A stretch of 64,000 bases of DNA, taken from the NCBI RefSeq assembly GCF_914767665.1, contig NC_059504.1, positions 11,596,501 to 11,660,500 on the forward strand. Reading direction: 5' to 3'. Each line of letters opens with the position of its first letter. Positions within the stretch are counted from its first letter, which is position 1. This DNA is from Harmonia axyridis (lineage: Eukaryota; Arthropoda; Insecta; Coleoptera; Coccinellidae). The notes below the pieces were generated by a model, which saw only the letters and a program-made list of their open reading frames with translations, had not been told where the DNA came from and did not search any database. The position numbers and the translations under genes were made by a program. Below, piece after piece: positions 34,141-46,439 of this stretch.

Positions 34141-35639
34141 ACTACTTTTACAAGACTAGCTGAAGATGTTTTACCAATTGATTACTCAACTCTAATTAAT
34201 AATAAGATCAATAAAAGGTGTTGTCAGCAATTGTTATAATTAGATGGCACGTGTATCATATGATGATATGCCAATTACTACTTTATTTTCAGAACATAGT
34301 TTATGCATATTTTTTTAAGATTACTTTGAAATGTAGTGGCTATCCGTGGTGTATCCTGTTTAATCATACCCTGCTCAACTCTAAAGCTAGCGAAGGAAAG
34401 ATTCGTTAATTTTTCATTGATCAATCTCCCAAAAACAAAGCTTATGAGTCTTTACATCCAACAAACATCGACTGGTCGATCTTTCACCGATAAAATCAGA
34501 TACTTTCACCGAAGAACGAGTTGTAAGTTGAAAAGTTCGATAACATCATCGTGACCCTTCTCGCTACAAACGCGCATAACGCCATAGGAGGTCATTACGC
34601 CAAAACGGAAAATCCTCACTCGCAAAGCTGAAAAATCGTCATCGGAAGGGTGGACTGTAGAGCCGGAAACGAAAGTCATATCCGAAACTGTCGCGATGCT
34701 TGCGCCCTCTGGAGTATTTGCGGAATTAAATCGGACTCAATTCCGGGCCAAATTAATGCCTCGACATCAACACGAACTGAAAGCTCTCGGTATCGCTCGC
34801 GGGATAACTGTCATACGGTGGCGGAAAAACAAACAGTGTTCAAAAGCAGCGCGTGCGTACGTCGTAGATCCGGGGATTTTTTTATTCATCCCGGAGGATT
34901 TATTAGGATGGAGGGGCTCCGCTCAGGCGGGGCTTTTTGTGTCTTCGAGGGACTTTCTAACGCGTAGACCCGTGAAGGGTGCCTGGAAGTAGCTCTCTTT
35001 ATGCGATAGTAACGCTTGGTTTTGTTATGCCGAGAAGGTAATTGGGTTAGGGATGAAAAATTGGGGCATTTTGTTAAGTGGATGGCAACTGGCGGATTAT
35101 GTGTTCGATAACGTTTATTGTATGGGGTGATTCAATTAGAGCTTCTGGCAACAATGCGACGTCAATTATTTGATATATTCGTTGGTTCGTTTAGGAGAAT
35201 AGAATATTTTATCCCATCATCAATTATTATAATCCTTTTATGTTTTTACTTCAATCATAATAAGAGGAAGATAATCTTGATATCGGATAATTCAGGACTT
35301 ATGACTTCCAAGCCTCCCATCTGGAATCTTTTGCGCAATAGCAACGTATTCCTAAATATCCTCTGATAATCTTACTTGGACTCCTACCCAACAAACTCAT
35401 TCAGATATAAGATATCTACACCACCGCTGACAGGAAAAGTTTGCTGACGATCTTCTCGTCCAATAGTCAATGAGGATACCGTCTCGTCACCTGAGAACTT
35501 CCTCACCCTTCTCGAAAATAGCAAGAGATTCATGTTCTATTAATAGCTATAACACAACATTATCGAAATTCACTGTCACAACAACATTGAGCATTCCGTA
35601 TATGTTTGGTTCTCATTATCAATCAAGTACTCAAAATAT
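34141..35639. other. Spacer with a GC/CpG-rich patch (about 34560-35000)
   Basis: The patch is open in two + frames simultaneously (34650-34967 and 34696-34992), which argues against a real gene. The rest is AT-rich. Confidence 0.4.
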
Positions 35640-35930
35640 TCCTTAGATTATAAGAAATCAAGGTGCTGATTGGCTAAAAAGAATGTTTCAGAACTGTGAC
35701 TAGCTTGATTATTTGTTGGGTATCCTGCTTAGCAATCCACAAATCGTCTATCATATTAGCAAATTTGACAACATCTATGTCTTTCACTTCCTGATCATGC
35801 AAGTATGCAAGATTCTTCTGGCGACAGGTCCATGTGGTGCTGGAGGTAATTAAATCAACAGTACCTCTTCAGCAGTTCCATAATAACTTGAAGCTGAGCT
35901 AGTGACTGCTGCATGAGCTTCTTTGTATAG
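35640..35930 (-). pseudogene. Short coding-like relic, protein not identified
   Basis: On the minus strand, one frame from about 35930 reads EAHAAVTSSASSYYGTAEEV. A second frame from about 35825 reads KNLAYLHDQEVKDIDVVKFA followed by MIDDLWIAKQDTQQIIKLV, ending in TAG at about 35682. Both fragments look protein-like (charged, helical text) but lie in different frames and match no family I can name. A remnant of a retrocopy or mobile-element ORF is the likeliest reading. Confidence 0.28.
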
Positions 35931-38900
35931 AATTAAGAAAATGTAATTTTCTTTTTGAAAAACGAAGGGACAAACGTGAACATCATAAAGCGGTGGTATC
36001 TAAACAAGAATCGAAGTGTGGAAAGATATTTCCACACTTCAAAGAGATATCTTTGAATCGAAATTTCGATTCTTCTCCATTTTCGCAATTCCCGCCGATT
36101 CCTCGCCCCTTTGTTCCCGAACAGGACGCAGTTTCAATCGGTCGCCTTCAACAGAAAAAGCACCAACGAAAATCGTCACTTTGATATGTTCAGAAACTCG
36201 TTGTCGCCGTATCGTTGATGAAGAATTCCTCTGGCACGCTTTGTCTTCACGGAGAGCTTCAAATGCCTTCCTTTCGTTCGGCGTACGACGAAAAAATTTA
36301 ATATTAGTTCCTATTCCCGGATTAGAGCTGCGTTCGCTATCTGGAATACCTTCTACAAATGTTTGACGTTCACACTTTCGTTCTATTTGTCTGACGAAAT
36401 TTATCCTGAATTTTATAATTTCTTCACCAAAGGAGAAAAATAAACGAATATATTTAGTTATCAATATATTGAGTTATCAACTCTGATACTATTCCATGTT
36501 CCAGTTCCAGTACTCCATTAGACCGATCGAATATAACGATAGTTTATTGTATTAATTTTAATTTCATTATATTGAATTAAATGTTATTATTTTATTCTTA
36601 TTCATTTCATTTATATATTTTATTATTATCACACTATTATAATCGTAATTAAACGACAGTTATATTATTTCCACTCTTTCATTATTCAAATAACCATTGT
36701 TTCGGAAGAAGCTACTGTTTAATGAAACAATTGTTATTCAAATAATAAAAAAGAGATCTAATAACTTTTCTTCAATTTCGATTAAAATGAATTTCCATCA
36801 AGTTATGACGGAGTCGATATAATATTTGAAAAACATTCTTAAGGTAGTTTTAAATGAAGTAGAATATACGATTCGCAATATTGGCTTTTATAACCTCGCA
36901 ATATTACTCCCCTGCTGCTTACGCTGCTCGATTTGCTGGGTATAAAAAATATCATAATTGACTCGTGGTTCAATCTACTATATAAACAATTTCTCTTGAT
37001 GCAACGAATGCATTAGGATCACCTTAAAAGATCCTCAACCTGGTTACAGATCATATGGCATTTAAAGCTGCAAATATACTATTGAACAAGTCTCATTTCT
37101 TCAAATTCTCTGGAGTCTGTTTTCCAAGATTTGAAATATTTCATTGAAAAGGAGGAAATGACGAACCGTAGCGTGGAATTCTCATTATTTTTTCTGCGCG
37201 ATTCAAGATATTTCGGGCCGCAGTGTGCAATAATAAACGGTACCGTAATATTCGCAACGCTCGGTTTATTTTCGGAGACGAAACAACAAAACGACAGTAA
37301 ATGATGGGTCTTCTCTCCGGTTCGCTCGTACGAAAATACGCTCTCGCAAACCGGTATACATCTTCGTGCAGAGGGTCAGTTTCGTCGGGAGGATAATGAA
37401 CCCGACGACGTTCGCGATTATCTTCTTGCGCTTTCTCGGATCGGCGAAGTCGGGGGCCCCTCCTTCTCCTATGGAGAAGACGACGACGCTCCCGTCGTGC
37501 CGTCGGAGAAATGCGGAAGAATCGGCGTGCGAGCTGCCGGGGACGCTGCACTCCGCTACCGGAATCGGATCGCATGGTCCTTCGCGGCGGATTCCCCCGC
37601 GATGCACCCGCGCTATCATCGTAAATCGACTGGTGCATCACGCGACGTCGAAAGTAACCTCGTGCGCGTTCGGCAGTCGAGGCTTGGGCTGTTGGCTGCG
37701 CGGTGGTGAGGGGATCTTCTGTTTGTTGTTGCGGCGTTTTATTCGGGTTGGTTTGGTAGTTGGAATCGTCTGCGAAAAAATGGAATTATTTGTTTATTGT
37801 TTCGAGTCGCACATAATGTTTTCATTGGTTATTTAAACTTTCGCAAGAGGAAATTCTCGGAATTGAATTGTGAAAAATGTACTAAATTGTTCTGCCGTTT
37901 GAGGATTTTTTGCACAATTTAACTTACTGGATTACTCAATGCCTCTTTTGCAAAAATGGCATCGTCTCTATTGAAAAACTGTCAAACTTTAAGTATTTAA
38001 ATGGAAGTTTTGCATTTTGCCTATTTGAACCAATAAAATGATATAATATTCTTACCAATACAACCTGCTCTCTGCTTCTACACAGCACCGCACTGTATAA
38101 AGATGTAAAGGAACAGGGTAAAGGATTGACATGGAACAAAATGGAATATATACAATGCAAAGTGTCCTTCTAATGAACTGTAATCTTAATATATTTAAAA
38201 TGTCCGTGAATTGAACCAAAACCGTTATATTTAACATACCGAAAACTTTATTCTACCAAACTTCAACTTTTCTTTCCGATAACCGATACATCTCATTAAT
38301 AATCCTAACAAAACATACGTCTCGATATTTCCAGAATACGCGACGTTGCCAAAACTAAACATCATAATAACTTAAAAAGGGCTAAAACAGGATTATCTTG
38401 AAATAATAAGGATTCGAGAAAGTTTGCAAGCATTCCTTGTGAGTCTAGTTTTTCTTGACAGAAAGTTGATAACGAAACAATGAAGAGTTAATCAAAATAA
38501 TATTCACGAAATCCTTTCAAAATGGCAAATTTCACATTGATTCGACTGAAAAATGTATGTAATGTTTAATGTATAATTTGCTATAAATTTGGATTTGAAA
38601 GAATATTGATAAGTGATGGTAAGATGGTTTTAATGAAGTTTCAAAAAACGTGAGAAGAGTTGAGTTTCAACACTGCAAATGCTTTGAAAGTTTTCATACA
38701 CTTATATCATACGCATTTCATTATTGCACCTCCTGATGACAATTTTTTTCGATATTTCATGTGCAAAATAGTTGCGAAACTAGAAAAATACCATTGTAGA
38801 TGCTAGATCAAAAAAGATACTAAAAAAATCCAGCAATTTGTATTATAGACAATTTGAAATGCTATAGATAAAGATAATAAAACACTATCGTTTTCACTTC

Positions 38901-39536
38901 CACTCAACTTTGTATTGATTGGAAATGAAAAAAACGCGTTTTAATATTTTATCATTTACAATAAATTCCCATAAAAGGGAAAATCATCTATATCACATAA
39001 CATTCCGTATATATACTCAAAGAAAAAAATATATATTTGGATTTTTCCGACCATCATCGAAGGAAAAGGTTGGTGAACGTTCTAAATGGCACCGCACCCA
39101 CTGTTTTCGATGTGTTTTCAGCCCCCCGTATGACCGACTGATAATTGATCCGGTAACACAAAGAAACACACCCGTAAAAAACACGGCGTGGCCCGGAGAA
39201 CGGAGCCTATAGCAACGCCACAATGTTCCGCACCTTAGAGAACAGTTGCATTAAGACATGTTTATTTGCGTAATGGATATCGACTTCATCACCATTCAGC
39301 TAACGGGATTCCTTACAGGCGATTTCGCAACACACGGTATTCTTTCCATAGGATTTTTTCATTTAAAAGTTGAATAAATTCGCCAAATCCCGGTTGATGT
39401 TTGTAGGATATCTATGGAATAAGTTTTGCGAAAATTCAACTTGAAGTAACGCACTTTGAGATAAGATTAATTTTATATTAATTGAAAGTCAAGCAGCTTT
39501 GGGTAGGGTCAGTATCTGGATGGATAACCGCTTATA
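35931..39536. other. Spacer with GC/CpG-rich patches at 36050-36380 and 37180-37760
   Basis: At 37141-37836 three long frames are open together (minus 166 and 117 codons, plus 156 codons). None has a recognised domain, so I read this as a GC-rich non-coding block. The flanks (36400-37150 and 37840-39500) are very AT-rich. About 35 bp near 36786 (ATGAATTTCCATCAAGT and its following context) resemble 17457, a minor dispersed repeat. Confidence 0.4.
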
Positions 39537-40452
39537 AAGGGTGTTTTTTTTCGAGGTATATAACTTTAAGTTGCCATTACTGTTCAAGATGGCTACCGAT
39601 TTAACAGCTGTCAAGTGATTTATTCTCAGTTTGGTTTGGCAATTCATCATGAATAGACTCACGCCTGAACAACGCTTGCAAATAGTGCAATTTCATTCCG
39701 AAAATAATGGTTCTGTGCGGAATACGTATCGCGCACTGAGTCCATTTTATTTTGTTCAGCGATGAAGCGCACTTCTGGTTGAATGGCTACGTCAACAAAC
39801 AAAACTGCCGCATTTGGAGTGAAGCTAATCCTCAAGTGTATGTCGAAACACCGTTACATTCAGAAAAACTGACTTTGGTGCGCTTTAGGGGCTAGTGGAA
39901 TCATTGTTCCGTAATTCTTCAAAAACGATGATGAACGAACGTAACAGTCAATGGTGATCGGTATAGAGCCATGATTACTAACTTTTTCATTCCTGAATTG
40001 AACAACCATGATGTCCAGGAGCTGTGGTTCCAACAAGACGGCGCAACATGTCACACAGCTCGTGCTACAATCGATTTATTGAAAGACACGTTTCGTGACC
40101 GCCAAATTTCACGTTTTGGATGTGTGAATTGACCTCCAACCGCTAGACTACTTTCTGTGGGGCTATGTAAAGTCACTGGTCTATGCGGATAAGCCACAAA
40201 CCCTTGACCATTTGGAAGACAACATTCGCCGTGTTATTGCCGATATACGGCCACAAATGTTGGAAAAAGTAATCGAAAATTGGACGTCCAGATTGGACTA
40301 CATCCGACCCAGCCTATATCATATGCCAGAAATCATATTTAAAATGTAATGCCACAAAATTATCTTGCGGATAAATAAAATTCATGTCAATCGAATAATC
40401 CATCGTTGTTTTATTGCAATTTAAAGTTCTATTGCTCTAAAAAAACACCCTT
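39537..40452 (+). pseudogene. rosa-like Tc1/mariner element R2 with both ends, internally deleted
   Basis: The terminal repeats are AAGGGTGTTTTTTT (39537) and AAAAAAACACCCTT (to 40452), flanked by a TA on each side as for Tc1/mariner insertion. The reading starts at 39650 (MNRLTPEQRLQIVQFH) and is joined by an out-of-frame deletion at about 39742 to the catalytic region. That region holds DEAHFWLNGYVNKQNCRIW (first Asp, shifted frames), LWFQQDGATCHTARATIDLL (second Asp, about 40020-40078) and LDYFLWGYVKS (third Asp, about 40147). It ends with the family's C-terminal text, MPEIIFKM and stop at about 40350. A small deletion and frameshift lie between the second and third Asp, so it is inactive. 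The deletion junction near 39742 matches R1. Confidence 0.88.
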
Positions 40453-41560
40453 TAGGTAAACCGAGAGAAGTATTCTGTGAAAGAATTTATTAATCCCTTT
40501 TTTTTCCTCAATATTCTACTTCCGGAATGATTCATCGCATAACAGATCACGTTTTCGCGGTGTGTTGAAGCGCCGGACATCGAATTTTCCGGCGATTTTC
40601 GAATACGTGGATTTTTCACGTGCATAGCGATAAATTGCCCTCCGAACACAATTCTCGTTAGCGGGTGACGAGGGCCGCGCATTGTGATTTCGATAGAAAG
40701 CATCACGGGAAAATGAACATCAAACCGCTTTAATTTCGTTGCGATATAATCTGCCCGGAAAACGAAAATAACGATGATTGAAACGAAAAAAAAATCACGC
40801 AAATTCTATGGTTCCAATGCGTGACCCGTGAAAAATCTGGCATGCGGTGATTTTTCTGCTATCGATATGACATTCGGATCTCTGACGGTGCGGAACGTTG
40901 ACGTAGAATTGTTTTGGGAATTGCGAGGTTGGATATACTGGGTGGGAGTTGATGAATGCCATAAAATTCAAAGGACCCATAACAAGATGGGTACTTTTCA
41001 TTTGAATATGCAGCAAGTTCCCCTATTTCTTCTACATGTTGTAAACGGTAAAAAAAAATGAGTTGAAATACTAAGAATTGATCACAAGTTCGCTAGTCTC
41101 TGGCCATGAAATCATTGCGAGATAAGTAGAAATGAATGCAAGGATGAATGTTGAAATGGCAACATACTGTTCGATATATTTCATTAAAACATTGTGTTTG
41201 AATTTTAATTCCATTTATGTGAATAATATCAAATCCATTAGATATGTGCTTTTATGGCGGTCATTTTTAAAACCTCAGCATCCGAATGTATTGGTTACAT
41301 ATAAATACAGAATGAAGATAAATTTATGTCGTTAACGCAACTAAAACAGTCCTAATGTTGAAATCCCGATGGTGTCAGTATTGAAAAATGTTGTCATTGG
41401 GAGTTGTGCTTTTGAAGTGCAATCTTTTATAGGCAGATTAAGTGTTTGTTGGATAAGTTCGCAATACTGAGATGGTTTTGATCAGTTAACAAGTTTAGAA
41501 ATGATCGAAAACGGAATTATTATGATACCTGCATTAGTCCTTGTTCTATCGACAGGTATA
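40453..41560. other. Spacer with a small GC/CpG patch (about 40530-40930)
   Basis: No gene recognised. The frames around 40452-41061 overlap on both strands without domains. Confidence 0.45.
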
Positions 41561-42470
41561 TGAATTGGTAAACAAGCTTATCAACGTTATCCCGATATGA
41601 AATTTATTTCCAGCATTCCTTTTGAAGCCTTCTCGCAATTGTAATATGAAGTAACATCTATAAGGGTCTTTGAAACACTCCATTCAGCATCCTGCCCATG
41701 AACTCATTGGACGAGCCGCTTCAAAGATTCACTTGTATCATAATATAATATTAAAAATGCGGACGAATAGATGATACCATTTCTAAAGGATATACGCTTA
41801 GAATTTTTAAATCTGTCAGGCTATTGCTGTTTTTTCCTTCTTGAAAAGTCTTCGAAAGACGAAAAACGTCGTCAAGTACGAAATACTTTTTTCTAGAAAG
41901 AAGCACGGTCGGTACTTCCGTTGCTAGATGATAAAAACATGTTGTACTTCTTATATGAAGTCTGTATTTTCACGATCCATAACATTTTTTCTTCATTAAT
42001 TCGCAACGATTTCGAAATGAATTGGTAAACAATTTTGTCAACGTTATTCCGATCTAAAATTCATTTCCAGCATTGTTATCGAAGCTTTGGTGCAATTATA
42101 ATATGAAATAACCTCCATAAGGGTCTTTAAAGCACTCCGTTCAGCATCTTGCCCCTGAACTCATTGGACGAGCCGCGTTAAAGATTCACTTGTATCAAAA
42201 TATAATATTAAAAATCTGGATGAGTGGATCATTTCTTAAGGAAAATACGCTCAGAATTTTCAAATATGTCAGGCCATTGCTGTTTTTTGCCTCTTCAAGA
42301 AATTAATCGGCGCTGAAAATTATAACCATTGAGTGTTCGTTACTCCAATTGACGCGTAGAAGACGTCGCTCCAATAATTGGCGAACAAGACGAAAAACGT
42401 CGTCGAGACGGAAAGACCCTCAGAGCGTCTGCCGGGTAGCAAGCACGGTCGGTAATTCCGGGAACTTCAT
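41561..42470. repeat. Direct duplication, 457-bp offset
   Basis: The block starting TGAATTGGTAAACAA at 41561 recurs at 42018. Shared landmarks include GAACTCATTGGACGAGCCGC, AAAGATTCACTTGTATCA and GACGAAAAACGTCGTC, and then GAAGCACGGTCGGTA. In the second unit the last two landmarks are pushed about 80 bp farther by extra sequence. Divergence is clear but moderate, so this is an older segmental tandem duplication than the one at 13 kb. No frame is shared intact between the copies. Confidence 0.85.
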
Positions 42471-43420
42471 TATCCGCCCGGTTCGGCAACGCCAATTGCA
42501 CCGCTCTGCCCCCGTAACGATTAGCATCGGGAAAATGGGCCCTTTTTCGGCGTTTCCATCGTTCTAATGCCCCCTAGTCCCCCCCGGAAAGAAGTCCATC
42601 AGCGGAATGGCCGGTTGTCGGTTAGACAATGCGGTTTAATGACGCGCATGATGGGCGAAACAAGTCGGAAATTGCAGACGGGTCGTCGTTGCGGTATTAG
42701 AAAAGGTGAAAAGGGAATTTCTGCAGCGATCGCATAATTCGCGCGCAACTTGCAGCGGCGGCCGGTCGGCCGTTCGCGTATTATGTAACGAGGTCGTTGT
42801 CGGCGTCGGTGTTTCGGCGGAAGCGTCGTGTTACACGGACGGACGGCGTCGTTTCGATATTTCGGACAGGTGGATTATGGCGTGGCTGTGTTAGTTATTA
42901 TGCGGTGGATTTGGGATTGTCTGTCTTTACTTTTTTCCGACAGTCCTGCCCTGAGGCAGAGCTTATTATTCACAATGTTAAGATAAAAAGGAATTTGAAC
43001 AAAAACAAGTGTTTATTTGGTCTACAAAATCTTCATTGAATCTGAATATGTCTTCACCTATTTCCAAAATTCTCATTAAAAAAAGTTGATGAATATTATT
43101 CTAATGAATCTATTTTTTTTTCAGGTCAGTACCCAATTCAATATCTGGAAGGAATAGGTGAGATATTACAAGAAATTTATACATATTAAGTATGTGTTTT
43201 GATGTTGATTGGTATTTAATTCACAAGATGCCAGATGTTCGAAACAAACTTCCAAACAAAGTCATTATAAGTTTTGGGTTCATGAATATTCAGAAAGGAT
43301 TTATTGGAAACACAATAATACTACGAATCGTATGTCACGAAATAATCTAGGTTAATTACTTTGTTCTTTCGGCCAAATTTAAATGGTCACGTCACGTTCA
43401 ATTAGTATTTTAGGTTTTGA
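42471..43420. other. GC/CpG-rich patch (to about 42890), then AT-rich DNA
   Basis: The GC-rich block begins inside the second unit of the duplication (about 42340). After 42890 the sequence turns AT-rich. An acceptor-like TTTTTTTTCAG ends at about 43124 without an identifiable exon. Confidence 0.35.
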
Positions 43421-43864
43421 TATACAGGCCGTTTCTGAATAAGGTGTGTCCTTCAGGTGATTTTTAGTTTCTGCCTGTTGAAATTGAGAGCTGTTTTTCA
43501 AATTTAGACGAAGAATAGTTAGGTTATTAACTGAATAATATAGTGCAAGAATTCTCCCTGAATCCGCACTGATTTTGATAATACAATTCAACTACATATT
43601 TCTAAACGTTGTTGATGAGTGTATTCGCTTATGATAAATAAAAATATAATTTCGTTCCGAGATCGCTGGTAGACTCATGAGTTAGGCTATTCAGCGATCT
43701 CTGTTTAAAGTACACCTTCTCACACCATCGTGGAGAAATGACTCTGTTGCAACGCGACGACCTCTTCAAATCCTCCGGGGCCGATGTAGTGTGGCGCCTA
43801 CAGCCATAGCGCCATCTGTGAGCGGGCAGAGTCACTACATATCAATTTGGAAACAGCCTGTATA
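43421..43864. mobile_element. 444-bp TIR element (MITE-like)
   Basis: The left end (TATACAGGCCGTTTCTGAAT, 43421) and the right end (reverse complement TATACAGGCTGTTTCCAAAT, from 43864) match at 17 of 20 positions. The outermost TATA could include a TA target duplication. There is no transposase. The right part is more CpG-rich (43650-43840) and the left AT-rich. Confidence 0.7.
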
Positions 43865-44670
43865 GCATCAGTACCATTCAGTAATACAATTCAACCCGAA
43901 ACAAACCTAAATCATCATGAAATCCTGAAAAACGAAAGTCGCGCATTCGCCATTTCGTAACACACCGTTATCGACGCGTTCCCCCTCCATTCCAAGTCCC
44001 GTAGTAATCAGGTAGAAGTCAGGACAAGTCCCGATGCCGTCGTATATCCTGCGAAAAGACATCGCCCACCTCTATCCCCCAGATATCCGGTTCGTGTCCT
44101 CGCGCGAACGAGACCCCCTTTGAACACACGTAGTAAATTACGGTCGAGCCGACGCCCCCCCCCCCCAAACAACCGCCTCCACCCCACCTCCCTTAAGCAC
44201 CGGATGGCGTGGGCGGCCCGGACCTAACCGGAGCGCCGCGTCACGAAAAACGCCCTAAAGCAGGAAGAAAATTATCGTACGTGATTGTCAGATTTTCCGC
44301 ATGAGCTCGCGCGTCCACCGTCGAGGAGCGTCCTCTCAAACAAAGCGTCGCCGCCGTCGTACGTCACCGGGGGTCGGGGACGAATTTTACGGTTTATACG
44401 TCCGCGGATAAACCGGCGATGCCTCCGCAGGGGGTCGCGCGTCGTGCTCCGTTGCCTTTCGGATGTCGTTTTCTTTGATGTTAGAGGGGACGCGGAAGTG
44501 TCGGCGCCCGTACGAAACACCGACGAGGAGATCGATCCGGGGACCGGGGGATGTGTGGGGACCTTTAATGGTTCGCGTGAATTCGTTGTTACGAGTAGGA
44601 ATCTACGGACCTACTATATATACTTATATATACACTTATATACTCTATCGAAAGCAGTATATAATCATTT
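43865..44670. other. GC/CpG-rich patch with a C12 run
   Basis: Strongly GC-rich from about 43940 to 44590, with a 12-base poly-C at 44155-44166. Long frames on both strands (44272-44520 -, 44285-44704 +) overlap. No domain is seen; non-coding is favoured. Confidence 0.4.
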
Positions 44671-45290
44671 GTGCGTCCGTATATTCTTGATTCGATTAGT
44701 TTGAAGCCCCTTCTTAGTGTTTCATTAAAATTTTTGAGTATATTAGTGTTAAAGCTCAATTCATTTGTGGAATACTCATACTGGCTCATGTTCCAGCCAT
44801 CTTTACATCTTTTAGATATTCTTTTTTATGATATTGACTTGACGATAATACGTCCGTATATACTAATTGAATTGAAGCATATCCTTCGTCTTCTTGATGA
44901 TCTTTATGTTTGTTTTCGTGAAAACTAGATTGATTTGTTGGATACTCTTCCTAACTAGAGTTCCAAAAATCCTTCTATCTTTCAGATGTTTTTATGATAG
45001 TGGCTCGAAGATTGTACGTCCGTATATTCTAATTCGATTAGATTAAAGCTTCTTCTTCGGCTTTTTTGTGAAAACTGTATTGATTTGTCGAATATACAAG
45101 GGCTACTCATCGTTCAACCTTTAAAATGATCTTCCCTTTGATAGTGTTTAGACTATAGTACGTCCGTATATTCTAATTCGATTAGATTAAAGCTCCTTCT
45201 TTGTCTTCTAGAGAATATTAATGTTTGTTATTTCGAAAATTGCATTGATTTGTTGTTGGTTAATTTTGATAGCTATAATTCTTTTATTCC
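44671..45290. repeat. Minisatellite-like array, four degenerate units
   Basis: The marker CGTCCGTATAT with TTCTAATTCGATTAGATTAA (variants) recurs at 44674, 44851, 45017 and 45161, giving spacings of 177, 166 and 144 bp. Between markers the units share AAGCTCCTTCTT-, GAAAACT- and TTGATTTGTTG-like words. Decreasing spacing and divergence suggest an old, shrinking tandem array. Confidence 0.8.
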
Positions 45291-46439
45291 ATGTTTTAGA
45301 AGACCCTTTTTTGTAATAGTTGGCTTGCATATAGTCGATCTTTACAGAATAGGTGAGTCTGCTCTAATTTCTTTTATGGGATCGCGCCCATAACTCCTCT
45401 CTCTGCTTTGTCATACCAATAAAAAGGGTAACCAGCTAGACCTGAACCTTTCTGTGGATTTGGAAGAAACAATAGAAGGCAACAATAGGATTAAGCTCGG
45501 GATTATAAGAGATCCCTATGGAGGAATGCCCTCGAGCGGAATATACTCGATGATCAATCAGCGTTCGAAAAGGCATAACTTTCCGCATCCCCGATGTCGA
45601 CCTCACCGATTCAAATGAGGAAACGGGAATTTTCTGGATGCGAACGAAGATCGGTAATATCTTGATGGGAAACCCGCATACCGGACCCGAACGCGAAAAG
45701 CGCTCCTGTTTTCGGTCCAGGAACCTTGTGCTAGAGACGCGGCACAATAACAATCATTATTATTGCAGGATTCGGCGACGGCGTATCTCGTATATCACAT
45801 CAACTTTAATTAAATTCGCCTGGCGGCTTCCATTTTTCCAATTTGGGGAAATATCTTGCGGGCGCCCGCCCCGAGACTTTTCCGCGGGCGGGCCGGGACA
45901 ATTAATATAATTGGAATTTATGTAGCGTCTCTTGCGCCGCGCGCTGTTGCGAGACCAACATTTTTTTTTTTTTTTGGACCACTCTTCTAATTGGTAATAG
46001 GAGCGGGGAACTGTGGAGTTAAACTGCGGTTATTGTCGCAGGAATCGGGAGGTCCTGACGGGACGCGATTGTGTTTGAAAAATTTAGATTTAATCTCGTT
46101 GTTGGTAATTTTCAACGGATCCCGATGATTTCGCCCAACCTTATAAAATATGCGATATCATGAAACATTCATGACAAAGTTTCAGTGTAGTTTACAATGT
46201 ATATATTTTTGGCAGGTTTGTCTTTATTAAACTTCACTATTTCGATAAAATCTACCAATTTTCTATAAGTATACTGCAATTCTGAATGATGACATATTTA
46301 ACTATTTACACTTTCGATAGGAAGTGCCAATACTACAACTATTCCTTGTTTGAACATTTGAACAACAACCCTTTGTTAATTTAAAAGACGAGATTGATTA
46401 GGTGAATTTGATCAGCAGTTAGAAAACTATAAGATTCGG
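45291..46439. other. Spacer with GC/CpG patch (about 45470-46080)
   Basis: A T16-17 run lies at about 45960-45975. No recognised gene. Confidence 0.4.

Noticed and set aside
37141..37836. Three long overlapping open frames (166, 117 and 156 codons)
   Set aside because: Open in several registers on both strands in a GC-rich block, with Arg-rich shadow-like text and no domain. This is best explained by composition.
44272..44704. 139-codon plus frame
   Set aside because: Shares its span with an 82-codon minus frame in a GC-rich block and ends in low-complexity Tyr/Ile text from a TA-rich tract.
44671..45290. Repeats considered as a CRISPR-like array
   Set aside because: Units are long, degenerate and variably spaced, in a eukaryotic context; this is a decayed minisatellite.
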